64,000 nucleotides of DNA from Desulfovibrio piger (GTDB lineage Bacteria > Desulfobacterota > Desulfovibrionia > Desulfovibrionales > Desulfovibrionaceae), in assembly GCF_900116045.1 (NCBI RefSeq), contig NZ_LT630450.1:841501-905500 (forward strand). The letters are read 5' to 3'. The position numbers and the translations under genes were made by a program. This document shows, piece by piece, positions 1 through 8,375 of this stretch; positions within the stretch are counted from its first letter, which is position 1, and each line of letters begins with the position of its first letter. The notes beneath the pieces were generated by a model. The model saw only the letters and a list, made by a program, of their open reading frames with translations. It made no database searches and was not told where the DNA came from.

Positions 1-1
1 C

Positions 2-1594
2 CGCCTCAAGATCCTGGACCTGGACAAGGAGCTGGAACGCGAGGGCGCGCTGCAGAACCTTTTCCTGCGCGGCAAGGTGGCCTACCTGTTCGAACGCTAT
101 TGCGAAGAGCATGAACTGACCAGCATGCTGCTCTGCATCGGCCCCGGCAACCAGGAAGTGCAGGATCTGCCCCGTGCCGTGTACGACTGGATCTGCTCCA
201 CCCACGGCGAAGACCCGGCCCACCGTGCCGGAAAGGCGCCCTCCCTGTTTTTCGTGCTCACCAAGATGGACATGGAGTTCGAGAAAAAAGCCGGATCGCC
301 TTCCGTGGAACAGCGCTGGAACACGCGCCTGCAGTCCTCCCTGCTGGACTTTTTCGGAAAGCAGCATGACTGGCCCACCAACTGGGACGGCGCCCACCCC
401 TTCCGCAACATCTTCCTGTTGCGCAACCCCAATTTCCGTTGCGAGGCCATCTTCACCTTCGATGCCCAGGGCAACGAAAGCGGCATCCGTCCCGACCAGA
501 CCGCCTATGTGGAAGAAGTGCGCCGGGCCTTTGTGGATTCGCCGCTGGTGCGCCGCCATGTGGATGATCCCGAAGCCGTCTGGCAGGCGGCCATGACGCT
601 CAATGACGGCGGCATCAGCCTGCTGCGACAGCGCCTGCGCCCCCTCTGCAACCCCGAGCTCAAACGGCATCAGATCGGTGTGGGGCTGGACGAACAGGCC
701 GAACGCGTCCTGACGGCGCTGCGTGTCTACTACCAGAGCGATGACCGCGAGGAACTGCGCCGTCAGAAAGAGGCCCTGGCCCGCGATCTGGCCGTTCTGC
801 TGGCCCGCGTGGCCCAGAACCAGACCTTCGGCGAGATGCTCCACCGCCTGCAGGTCAGCGATCATGACCTGTATGTGCTGTGCGCGCAGGTCACGTCCGC
901 CACGCCCGAGGCGGAAAACGGCGGGGCCGCGCCTGCCTCCATCGGGGTGCGCGTCTCGCAGCAGGACATACTGGACGAGCTTTTCGGCGATGAAGCCCCT
1001 GTGGCCACCGGGATGCCCGGTACGCCACCCGTCACAGGCAAGGACGGCGCGGCCGAGCTGGCCGAAGCCGTGTTCGATGCCTGGGTGGAGCAGGCCCGCC
1101 AGTTCGCGGCCGACGCGGAGACGCGCACCTTCTTTGCCATGCCCGCGCGCGAGCTGGACCAGTTCTGCCACGAGCTGCTGCTCTCGGCCCAGCGCTGCCG
1201 GGTACGCCAGCAGATGGAGGAAGACCTGCGTGCCTGCTCCGCCTACAGCAACCTCGAGCGGGAACGCCTGCTCTGGAAACAGGCCAGCCTGGCCGCAGAT
1301 GCCATCAACGCCTTCGTGGACTGGCTGGGCTTCGATCCGCGCCGCCACAGCGAGCAGGAACGCACCATCCTCTTCCGGGACAAGCCCGTGGTCCTTTTCC
1401 CGGCCGTCAGCGATCCCGTGGGAGAACCGCTCATCGGCGAGGTGGAAGCGCCCTATGACCGGCAATGGTATACCGACTGGCTGCGCGCCCTGATGCACGG
1501 CATCACCGCCAACGCGGACTTCGACGGCCGGCAGATCCGCAACCCCCAACAGAACAAACGCCTGTATGACATCCTGCAGGCATTCAAAGGATAA
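2..1594 (+). CDS. srfC: SrfC-family putative virulence factor, 3' part (5' end outside window)
   Basis: The frame is open from the first bases of the window, so the true start lies upstream; about 530 C-terminal residues are visible. The sequence matches my recollection of the SrfC/Virul_Fac family, large proteins with a P-loop GTPase-like N-terminus encoded beside srfA/srfB in enterobacteria. Visible residues 86-90 (LTKMD, after a hydrophobic strand) look like a G4-type base-recognition motif; the Walker A part would be upstream. The remainder is helix-rich, without signal peptide or membrane segment, so a cytoplasmic protein is expected. It ends 2 bp before the next gene and opens a tight six-gene operon of membrane and exported proteins. 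The molecular function of SrfC is not established; the family call is from pattern memory. Confidence 0.72.
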   Translation, partial: RLKILDLDKELEREGALQNLFLRGKVAYLFERYCEEHELTSMLLCIGPGNQEVQDLPRAVYDWICSTHGEDPAHRAGKAPSLFFVLTKMDMEFEKKAGSPSVEQRWNTRLQSSLLDFFGKQHDWPTNWDGAHPFRNIFLLRNPNFRCEAIFTFDAQGNESGIRPDQTAYVEEVRRAFVDSPLVRRHVDDPEAVWQAAMTLNDGGISLLRQRLRPLCNPELKRHQIGVGLDEQAERVLTALRVYYQSDDREELRRQKEALARDLAVLLARVAQNQTFGEMLHRLQVSDHDLYVLCAQVTSATPEAENGGAAPASIGVRVSQQDILDELFGDEAPVATGMPGTPPVTGKDGAAELAEAVFDAWVEQARQFAADAETRTFFAMPARELDQFCHELLLSAQRCRVRQQMEEDLRACSAYSNLERERLLWKQASLAADAINAFVDWLGFDPRRHSEQERTILFRDKPVVLFPAVSDPVGEPLIGEVEAPYDRQWYTDWLRALMHGITANADFDGRQIRNPQQNKRLYDILQAFKG

Positions 1595-1596
1595 CG

Positions 1597-2682
1597 ATGA
1601 AAGCCATCATTGCCCCTGATGCCGCGCGTACGCCCGGCGCGGCCGTCATCTGCGTGTACGATGCCCCCGGCGCGGGCCCGGCCGATGTGGCCATCTATTC
1701 GGGCGACGGCAAATACCTGTCCGCTTCCGGCTGGCAGGAAAGCCGTGTCCCTCTGCCTGTGGACGCCCATGATGACGACAGCGGCTGCCTGCGCCTGCAG
1801 GTAGGTGCGGCCGTGGTGGACAATCTGGACAAGCTGGAACGCTATCTGTTCATGGCCGGTGACAAGAAATGCGTTCTCCAGATCCAGGATCTCGTCTATT
1901 CCCGCATGCAGGGCGGGGACGGCATGGGCCATGCGGCCTCCCCTGCTGCGCCTGCGTCCGCGCCGCAGCCGGTGCTGCTCCCTGAGCCTGAGCCGGAACC
2001 GGCCCCCATGCCCGCACCGGCTGCCGACCCCGAACCGGAAGCGGAGCCTTCGCCGCTGCTGGCCGGAGCACCGCTGGACATGGACCAGCCCGCTGCGGAG
2101 ACCGCGAAGGAAAAAAGATCATCCGGCAGCCTGCTCTGGATCGTCCTGGGACTCGTCCTGCTGGCCCTGGCCGCGGCCGCTGTCTGGTGGTTCTTCCTGC
2201 GGGCCACGCCTCCACCGCCCCCGCCCATGGCACCGCAAGCTCCGCCGGCCCAGCAGGAGGCAGCGGCCGGGACGAAAAAAGCCCCGGCAGCTCCTGCCGC
2301 GGTGGCGCCCTTGCAGCAGGCCCGCGAACATTTGCGAGGCACGGCGGACCCCGCCACCAGCCTGGAGCTGGCCCGTCCCCTACGTACGCCCCAGGCCGGC
2401 AACGATGAGAGCGACGCGGCCTTCCTGCTGCTGGAAGACGCTGCCCAGAAGGGCAATGCCGAAGCCATGTTCCTGGTGGGCCAGTTCTATGATCCGCAGT
2501 CGGACCTGCCGCGCGGCAGCATCCCCGCGGACATGAGCCAGGCGAAACACTGGTATGAAAACGCCAAAAGCAAGGGCTATGCGGAAGCGGACAAGGCGCT
2601 GGCGGCCCTGCGCCGCCATGTGGAAGGCGAAGCCGCCAAGGGCAACGCCGAGGCCTCGCTCCTGCTGCGCGAGTGGAAATAA
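1597..2682 (+). CDS. Single-span membrane protein with Sel1-like C-terminus, srfC-linked
   Basis: 361 residues. Residues 1-105 form a predicted soluble, strand-rich domain with no family I recognise. A Pro/Glu/Ala-rich linker (about 115-165) leads to one strong membrane segment (about 178-201) followed by six prolines and an Ala/Pro linker. The C-terminal 100 residues contain Sel1/TPR-like helices (KGNAEAMFLVGQFYD and KHWYENAKSKGYAEADKAL patterns). The likely topology is N-terminal domain in the cytoplasm and Sel1 region in the periplasm. The start sits 2 bp after the srfC stop with an AAGGAT Shine-Dalgarno sequence in the srfC end, suggesting translational coupling. It may bridge the cytoplasmic SrfC protein and the exported VWA protein encoded next; that role is inference from order and topology. 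Confidence 0.6.
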   Translation: MKAIIAPDAARTPGAAVICVYDAPGAGPADVAIYSGDGKYLSASGWQESRVPLPVDAHDDDSGCLRLQVGAAVVDNLDKLERYLFMAGDKKCVLQIQDLVYSRMQGGDGMGHAASPAAPASAPQPVLLPEPEPEPAPMPAPAADPEPEAEPSPLLAGAPLDMDQPAAETAKEKRSSGSLLWIVLGLVLLALAAAAVWWFFLRATPPPPPPMAPQAPPAQQEAAAGTKKAPAAPAAVAPLQQAREHLRGTADPATSLELARPLRTPQAGNDESDAAFLLLEDAAQKGNAEAMFLVGQFYDPQSDLPRGSIPADMSQAKHWYENAKSKGYAEADKALAALRRHVEGEAAKGNAEASLLLREWK

Positions 2683-2692
2683 GGAGAAGACC

Positions 2693-4624
2693 ATGCCCAG
2701 AACCTGCATCCGCTTTTTCGCGCTCCTGCTGCTCCTGCTGGTGGCCGTGCCTGCCCCGCAGGCGGCGCCCCTTCTGCAGGAAGGCAAGAAGACCCTGTAC
2801 CAGCGCGTTGTCTCCCATCCCGGCGCCATGCCCCTGAAAGAGGCCCGCGACGGCGCCCCGGCCGCGCGCGAGGCCCTGGTGCCCTTTACCGTGCTCTATG
2901 TCTACGCCCGGCAGGGCGACTGGCTGCAGGTGGGCCTTGATACCCGTACGCCCCTGGGCTGGCTGAAAAAGAATCAGGCCACGGACTGGAACCAGTCCCT
3001 GACCCTGCTCTTCACCCCGCGTACCGGCCGGGATCCCGTGCTCTTCTTCAAGACGGAAAAAGACCTGAAGGGCCTGTGCGAAGCCGCCGACATGGAAAAG
3101 CAGCTGGACAGCCTCGTGGCGGCCGCGGCCGGCGGCAAGGATACAGCCGGTCTGCCCATCCTGGCTTCGGAACCGGCGGAGCAGAAAGGGGCCGTGGCCC
3201 AGAAGCGCTTTTATCTCATGCCCATCCTCGGCATGAACCGGGCCTTTGAAGGCGTGAACCTGCTGCAGGTGGCCTCCATCGATCCCGGCAGCAGCCCGTC
3301 CGGCGCGGTGGCCGGTCCGCCCAAGACCGGCATCGCCCTGGTCATGGACACGTCCATCTCCATGAAGCCCTACATCGACCAGAGCCGCGACATCATCCGC
3401 CAGCTCTATGACCGTCTGGAAAAGGACAGGATGACCGACAACGTGGGCTTTGCCGTGGTGGCCTTCCGCAGCAGCACGAAAAAGACCCCCAGGCTGGGCT
3501 ACACCTCGCAGGTCATCAGCGATTTTGCCACGGCCAAGGACCGCAAGGCCCTGGAAAGCCGCCTGGCCAAAGTGGAACAGGCGGCCGTCTCCAGCCATGA
3601 TTTCAACGAAGACTCGCTGGCCGGGATCTATACGGCCATCGATTCCCTCAACTGGGGCCCCTATTCCACCCGCCTGATCCTGCTGGTCACGGATGCCGGG
3701 CCCCTGCGCGGCGATGACCCGTACGCCTCGCAGCGTCTCGGCGCCGCGGAGATGAACGACCTTGCCCGCCAGAAAGGTATCTGGATCACCACCATGCACG
3801 TCAAGACGCCCGGCGGCAGCAAGAACCACGCCTATGCCGAGCAGGCCTACCGGGCCCTGAGCCGCCTTTCCGGCGATCAGGCCAACTATCAGGCCGTCAA
3901 CGCCTCCAGCCACAAGGAGGCCGCCCGCCAGTTCGGCATCGTGACGAAGATCCTGACCACCTCCATGGTGGACATGGTCAAGAACACGGCCAGCGGCAAG
4001 ATCATGACCCGTCCCAAGGACGAGGCCGTGCCCGCCACCGAGGAAGCCCAGGCCCGCCAGCTGGCGGAGCGGCTGGGCTACGCTATGCAGCTGGACTATC
4101 TGGGCCGCAAGAACGAGAACCGCGCCCCGTCCGTGGTGGATTCCTGGATCGCGGACATGGACCTCAAGCGTCTGGCCCAGGGCCGCCAGGTGCCCAGCGT
4201 GGAAGTGGCCGTACTGCTGACCAAGAACCAGCTCAGCGATCTCAGCACCCAGCTGAAGAACATCATCGACAATGCCGAACGGACCAAGAAGACCGATTCG
4301 CGCGACTTTTTCCAGGGCATCCTTTCCGCCTCGGCCCGCATGGCCCGCGATCCCAACATGCCCACCCAGGGCAAGAGCCTTGCCGAACTGGGCGTGCTGG
4401 CCGAATTTCTGGACGGCCTGCCCTACAAGAGCGACATCATGCTGCTGCGTGAAGAAGACTGGTACCGCATGAGCATCGGCGAACAGACGGCCTTCATCAA
4501 CCGCCTCAAGTCCCGGCTGGCCCGCTACGAGGAATATGACCGCGACCGGGAAAACTGGGAAAGCTTCGGGCAGAGCAACGCCGGGGACTGGGTCTACCGG
4601 GTGCCGCTGTCCATGTTGCCGTAA
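2693..4624 (+). CDS. Exported von Willebrand factor A domain protein
   Basis: 643 residues from the ATG at 2693, which follows AAGGAGA with good spacing; an upstream in-frame start would lose the signal peptide. Residues 1-25 are a classical signal peptide. Residues about 55-95 look like an SH3-type domain (LYVYARQGDWLQVGL). A VWA domain spans about 212-410, with an intact MIDAS motif DTSISM at 219-224 that should bind a divalent metal and a partner protein. The C-terminal 230 residues are helical and unassigned. The arrangement of SH3-like region then VWA resembles the periplasmic half of the type VI secretion kinase PpkA, but no kinase domain is present. Its neighbours (ABC transporter, SUMF1 protein) reinforce that comparison. 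The family call VWA is firm; the PpkA link is inference. Confidence 0.72.
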   Translation: MPRTCIRFFALLLLLLVAVPAPQAAPLLQEGKKTLYQRVVSHPGAMPLKEARDGAPAAREALVPFTVLYVYARQGDWLQVGLDTRTPLGWLKKNQATDWNQSLTLLFTPRTGRDPVLFFKTEKDLKGLCEAADMEKQLDSLVAAAAGGKDTAGLPILASEPAEQKGAVAQKRFYLMPILGMNRAFEGVNLLQVASIDPGSSPSGAVAGPPKTGIALVMDTSISMKPYIDQSRDIIRQLYDRLEKDRMTDNVGFAVVAFRSSTKKTPRLGYTSQVISDFATAKDRKALESRLAKVEQAAVSSHDFNEDSLAGIYTAIDSLNWGPYSTRLILLVTDAGPLRGDDPYASQRLGAAEMNDLARQKGIWITTMHVKTPGGSKNHAYAEQAYRALSRLSGDQANYQAVNASSHKEAARQFGIVTKILTTSMVDMVKNTASGKIMTRPKDEAVPATEEAQARQLAERLGYAMQLDYLGRKNENRAPSVVDSWIADMDLKRLAQGRQVPSVEVAVLLTKNQLSDLSTQLKNIIDNAERTKKTDSRDFFQGILSASARMARDPNMPTQGKSLAELGVLAEFLDGLPYKSDIMLLREEDWYRMSIGEQTAFINRLKSRLARYEEYDRDRENWESFGQSNAGDWVYRVPLSMLP

Positions 4625-4636
4625 GCCGGGGGACGC

Positions 4637-5374
4637 ATGGAAAATACGGTCTTCTCCCTGCGCGATCTGCGTGTCGTCCGCCCGGGCGCGGGCGCGTTCC
4701 GCCTGCATGTCCGCAGTCTGGATGTGCGGCAGGGGCAGCTGCTGGCCCTGACGGGCCCCAGCGGCTGCGGCAAAAGTACGGCCCTGGATGTGCTGGCCGG
4801 CATCCTGCGGCCTGACAGCGGCGACGGTTCCCGCTTTCTGCTGCGCACGGCCGACGGCGAGACGGACATGCTGGCCCTGTGGCGGGCGGGCCGTCTCGAT
4901 GCCCTGGCCCGTCTGCGCGGCAAACATCTGGGCTATGTGCTCCAGACAGGCGGCCTGCTGCCCTTCCTCTCGGCCCGCGACAACATCCTGCTCCCCTGCC
5001 GCTGTCTGGGGATCATGGGACGCCGTCTGGAAGCGGTATGGAACATGGCCACGGCCCTGGGCATAGATCGCCTGCTGCTGCAGATGCCCGACAGCCTTTC
5101 CGTGGGAGAACGGCAGCGCGTGGCCATCGCCCGTGCCCTGGCCCACGGGCCCGCCATCGTGCTGGCGGACGAGCCCACGGCCGCGCTGGACCCGGACCAG
5201 TCCCGCAGGGTCCTGGGCATCTTTGCCGGTCTGGCCCGGCAGCAGGGGACCACGGTGATCATGGTCTCCCACGATCCGCAGATGGCCCGGGAGGCCGGGT
5301 TCACGCTGGTGCCCCTGGCCTGCTCCACCACGGAAGAGGGGCCCCTTTCCGTCATCGACCATCCCCAACGGTAA
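4637..5374 (+). CDS. ABC transporter ATP-binding protein, MacB/LolD type
   Basis: 245 residues, with GGGGGA as ribosome binding site. The nucleotide-binding domain is complete: Walker [10 protein letters not shown] near residue 40, signature [15 protein letters not shown] (slightly divergent, SVGE for SGGE), Walker B VLADEPTA and the switch histidine in MVSHD. Its length and the paired FtsX-like permease place it in the LolD/MacB/FtsE group, whose members usually perform mechanotransmission or lipoprotein work rather than bulk transport. In Pseudomonas type VI clusters the equivalent subunit is TagT. It follows the VWA gene by 12 bp and precedes its permease by 4 bp, so the two surely form one complex at the inner membrane. 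The substrate is unknown. Confidence 0.85.
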   Translation: MENTVFSLRDLRVVRPGAGAFRLHVRSLDVRQGQLLALTGPSGCGKSTALDVLAGILRPDSGDGSRFLLRTADGETDMLALWRAGRLDALARLRGKHLGYVLQTGGLLPFLSARDNILLPCRCLGIMGRRLEAVWNMATALGIDRLLLQMPDSLSVGERQRVAIARALAHGPAIVLADEPTAALDPDQSRRVLGIFAGLARQQGTTVIMVSHDPQMAREAGFTLVPLACSTTEEGPLSVIDHPQR

Positions 5375-5378
5375 CGCC

Positions 5379-6656
5379 ATGCATACCCTTGTACAGATCT
5401 GCCACCTTTCCCTGCGGGATTACCTGCACGAGCGTCTGCTCTCCGCCTGTGCCGTCCTGGGGCTGGCGGCCGTCCTGGCGCCGCTGCTGATACTTTTCGG
5501 CGTCAAGTTCGGCGTGGTGGAGACCCTGACCGAACGCCTGCGCAGCGATCCTGCCACGCTGGAGATCTCCCCCGTGGGCAGCGGGCATTTTTCCGCCGCC
5601 GATATGGAACGGTGGCGCGATGACGGCCGGGTGGCCTTCGTCATGCCCCGTACCCGCACCCTGGCCGCCACGGTGGAACTGTTGCCGGAGCGGGGAACGC
5701 CCCTGCACGTTTCCATGGAACCCACCGGCCATGACGACCCCCTGCTGGCGCGCCATGCCCTGCCGGTACCGGCCCTGCTGCTGGACAGCGAAGACGATCC
5801 CGACCACCCGGGCCGCCTGCGCACCCGGGCCGCTGCCAGCGGCGTCGTGCTTTCCGCACCCGTGGCCGAACGCCTGGGCCTGCGGGCGGGCGACCAGCTG
5901 ACGGGCAGGCTCGAACGCACCCGCAACGGCAAGGTGCAGGCCGTGCGCCTGACACTGAAGGTCATCGGCGTGCTGCCCCTGGCCGCCCAGCAAAAAAATG
6001 TGGCCTATGTGCCCCTGCCCTTCCTGGAAGCGGCGGAAGATTTCCGTGACGGGCGCGCCGTGCCCCTGTTCGGCCCGGAACATGCCGCTGACGGCGACCA
6101 GCCGCCTGCCGAGCGCCTTTATGCGGGCTTCCGCATGTATGCCCGCAGCCTGGATGACGTGGCGCCCCTGCGCGACTTGTTCCGGCAGCAGGGCATCACC
6201 GTCCATACCGAGGCCGAGGCCATCGACCAGGTCAGGCGCCTTTCCACGTCTCTGGACATCATCTTCCTGCTCATCGGCGGGGCCGCTGCCGCCGGCTTCA
6301 CCGCCTCCACCACCAGCAGCACCCTGGCCGCCGTCCGGCGCAAGCAACGGCTCCTCGGCCTGCTCCGTCTGGGGGGCTTTTCCACGCTGGAACTCCTGCT
6401 CTTCCCCCTGTTGCAGGCCCTGCTCACGGCCGTGCTGGGCACGGGGCTGGCGCTGGGGCTCTATGCGGCTGCCCAGGGCGTGGTCAACCGCATCTTTGCC
6501 GCCGGTCTCGATGATATGGAACATGTCTGCCGCCTGTTGCCGGAACATGCCGTCGTGACCCTGCTGCTGGTCTGTCTGCTCTCCCTGCTGTCGGCCCTGC
6601 TGCCGTCCCTGCGCGGTGCGCGTACCGAACCTTCGGAGGTCATCCGTGAGATCTAG
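5379..6656 (+). CDS. ABC transporter permease, FtsX/MacB/LolE type
   Basis: 425 residues. One membrane helix near the N-terminus (about 20-42) is followed by a periplasmic domain of roughly 230 residues and then three helices in the C-terminal third, the four-span topology of MacB, LolE and FtsX. The loop before the last helices contains the FtsX-like run RRKQRLLGLLRLGG. It is the partner of the ATPase encoded just upstream. The gene ends inside the start of the SUMF1-like gene (overlap 6646-6656), so translation of the two is probably coupled. In the TagRST comparison it corresponds to TagS. No transport substrate can be read from the sequence. Confidence 0.82.
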   Translation: MHTLVQICHLSLRDYLHERLLSACAVLGLAAVLAPLLILFGVKFGVVETLTERLRSDPATLEISPVGSGHFSAADMERWRDDGRVAFVMPRTRTLAATVELLPERGTPLHVSMEPTGHDDPLLARHALPVPALLLDSEDDPDHPGRLRTRAAASGVVLSAPVAERLGLRAGDQLTGRLERTRNGKVQAVRLTLKVIGVLPLAAQQKNVAYVPLPFLEAAEDFRDGRAVPLFGPEHAADGDQPPAERLYAGFRMYARSLDDVAPLRDLFRQQGITVHTEAEAIDQVRRLSTSLDIIFLLIGGAAAAGFTASTTSSTLAAVRRKQRLLGLLRLGGFSTLELLLFPLLQALLTAVLGTGLALGLYAAAQGVVNRIFAAGLDDMEHVCRLLPEHAVVTLLLVCLLSLLSALLPSLRGARTEPSEVIREI

Positions 6657-8310
6657 GCTGCTCCTTTCGCTCCTGCTCCTGCTGCTGGCGGCCCTGCCGG
6701 CAGCGCCCGCCGACGCTGCCCTGGCCAAACGGGGCGGTGAGGTCTCCACGGCCGAGGCCTGCAACCCGCACCCGGACAAGGACGATATCGTCCTGCCCAT
6801 GCCCGGCGGGCTGAGCATGGTCTTCCGCCTGGTGGCCGTCCCCAGCAAAGGCCTGCTCTGGGACATGTCCGCCCGGCCCGGCCGCGATGATGCCGCCAAC
6901 AGCGACCGGGCCTTTTACGACCGCCGCTACAGGGCTTTTCTCTCCGCGCCCTTCTCCCGGGTCGATCTGCCCGCCCGGTGGCGTGCCCAGGCCCCGGCAG
7001 GCGACTACTTTTTCTATCTGGTGGCCAAATATGAAGTGAGCCGCCTGCAATGGCAAAGCATCATGGGCAACGGCGCGGAAGCGCCTGTGGCGGATGCCGC
7101 CCGGCCCGTGACGGACATCAGCTGGTATGCGGCCGTGGAATTCACCCGCCGCTATACGGAATGGCTGCTGCAGCATGCCCCCGATGCCCTGCCCCGTTAC
7201 GCCGGGGACAGCCGTAATGTGGGCTTTGTGCGCCTGCCCACGGAAACCGAATGGGAATACGCGGCCCGCGGCGGCCAGACGGCCGGGCCCGAGCTGCTGA
7301 TGGAAAAGGATTTCTTTGCCCTCCCCGCGGGCGCGCCCCTGGCCGATTATGCGGTCTACCGTCCCGAAGGCGCGGCCCGCATCGCCGAAGACTGCGCCCG
7401 TATCGGCTCCCGCAAGCCCAACCCGCTGGGCCTGTATGACACGGCTGGCAATGCGGCCGAAATGGCGCTGGACATGTTCCGCTTCTCCGTGGGCGGCCGC
7501 CTGCACGGTTCCGCCGGAGGCTTCGTCCGCAAGGGCGGTTCCTTCCTTTCCGGCGAAGCGGAGATCATGCCCGGCCGTCGTGAGGAAAGCGCCTTCTTTC
7601 TGGCGGACGGCCCCGCCCATGCGCGCGATTTGGGCTTCCGTCCTGTCATTTCCGGCATCAACACCCCCGGCGGCGAACGGCCTTCGGCCCTGCAACAGGC
7701 CTGGAACGCCGCGGGCCGGAGCAACCCCCTGGCCAGAGATGCCGGCCGCAACCCTCTGGAAGAGCTGGACAGGCTCCTTGCTGCCGCGCCTGACGACAAC
7801 AGCCGCAAGAATCTGCTGGCCCTGCGCGAGGCCATTAAGGAAAACAACATCCTGCAGGAGCAGCAGCAACAGCTGGAGATGCAGTCCACCCTGCGCACGG
7901 CCGTCTATATGCTGGAGACCATCCGCAACTATGCCAGCCGCCGCAATTCCCTGCAAAGCCAGTATGAGAGCATGAAACGGGACAGCCGGAGCGCCAAGGG
8001 CGAGACCCTCGCCACCCTGCGGCGTATCATGAACACGGCTGAACAGGGACTGGAACAGTTCCGGACCGGTATCGACCGTTCCCTCTCCTTCTACCGGACC
8101 CGAGTGGAAGAGGCCGCCCGTCTGGACAAAGACGATTTCGAACGGGCGCTTGCCGGCCTGCTCAAGGATTATGCTGGAGAAGACCTGTTCAACGAGAACA
8201 TGCGCCGCAATGCGGAACTGCTGCGGCAGCATGTCCAAAATGAGCGGGCAGGCAAACTCCCCGCCGGCAGGGCCATGCTGCAGGAGATCCTGGAGACCCG
8301 TTCAAAGTAG
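6646..8310 (+). CDS. Exported SUMF1/FGE-fold protein with C-terminal coiled coil
   Basis: 554 residues. I choose the GTG at 6646, because CGGAGGT lies 7 bp upstream and a signal peptide follows directly (Leu-rich residues 4-20, cleavage near ADA). Residues about 40-345 carry the formylglycine-generating-enzyme/SUMF1 fold: KYEVSRLQWQSIMG, a VTDISWYAAVEF motif, LPTETEWEYAARGG, PNPLGLYDTAGNAAEM and the terminal RDLGFRPV. The paired catalytic cysteines near the C-terminal end of true FGE are absent, so this should be a binding protein, not a sulfatase-activating enzyme. Residues about 400-520 are a charged, Gln-rich coiled coil. In type VI signalling operons an exported SUMF1 protein (TagR) sits beside TagS/TagT, as here. 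Confidence 0.78.
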   Translation: MRSRLLLSLLLLLLAALPAAPADAALAKRGGEVSTAEACNPHPDKDDIVLPMPGGLSMVFRLVAVPSKGLLWDMSARPGRDDAANSDRAFYDRRYRAFLSAPFSRVDLPARWRAQAPAGDYFFYLVAKYEVSRLQWQSIMGNGAEAPVADAARPVTDISWYAAVEFTRRYTEWLLQHAPDALPRYAGDSRNVGFVRLPTETEWEYAARGGQTAGPELLMEKDFFALPAGAPLADYAVYRPEGAARIAEDCARIGSRKPNPLGLYDTAGNAAEMALDMFRFSVGGRLHGSAGGFVRKGGSFLSGEAEIMPGRREESAFFLADGPAHARDLGFRPVISGINTPGGERPSALQQAWNAAGRSNPLARDAGRNPLEELDRLLAAAPDDNSRKNLLALREAIKENNILQEQQQQLEMQSTLRTAVYMLETIRNYASRRNSLQSQYESMKRDSRSAKGETLATLRRIMNTAEQGLEQFRTGIDRSLSFYRTRVEEAARLDKDDFERALAGLLKDYAGEDLFNENMRRNAELLRQHVQNERAGKLPAGRAMLQEILETRSK

Positions 8311-8375
8311 CTTTCCCGGGCATACCGCCTGCATTCACCCACGCCGCACCAGCGGCAAGACAAGGAGCTGGTTCG

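Noticed and set aside
1850-5380. Very long minus-strand open frame opposite the srfC-linked genes.
   Set aside because: Low-complexity Gly/Gln/His-rich translation with no domain, lying antisense to five well-supported genes; an artefact of high G+C.
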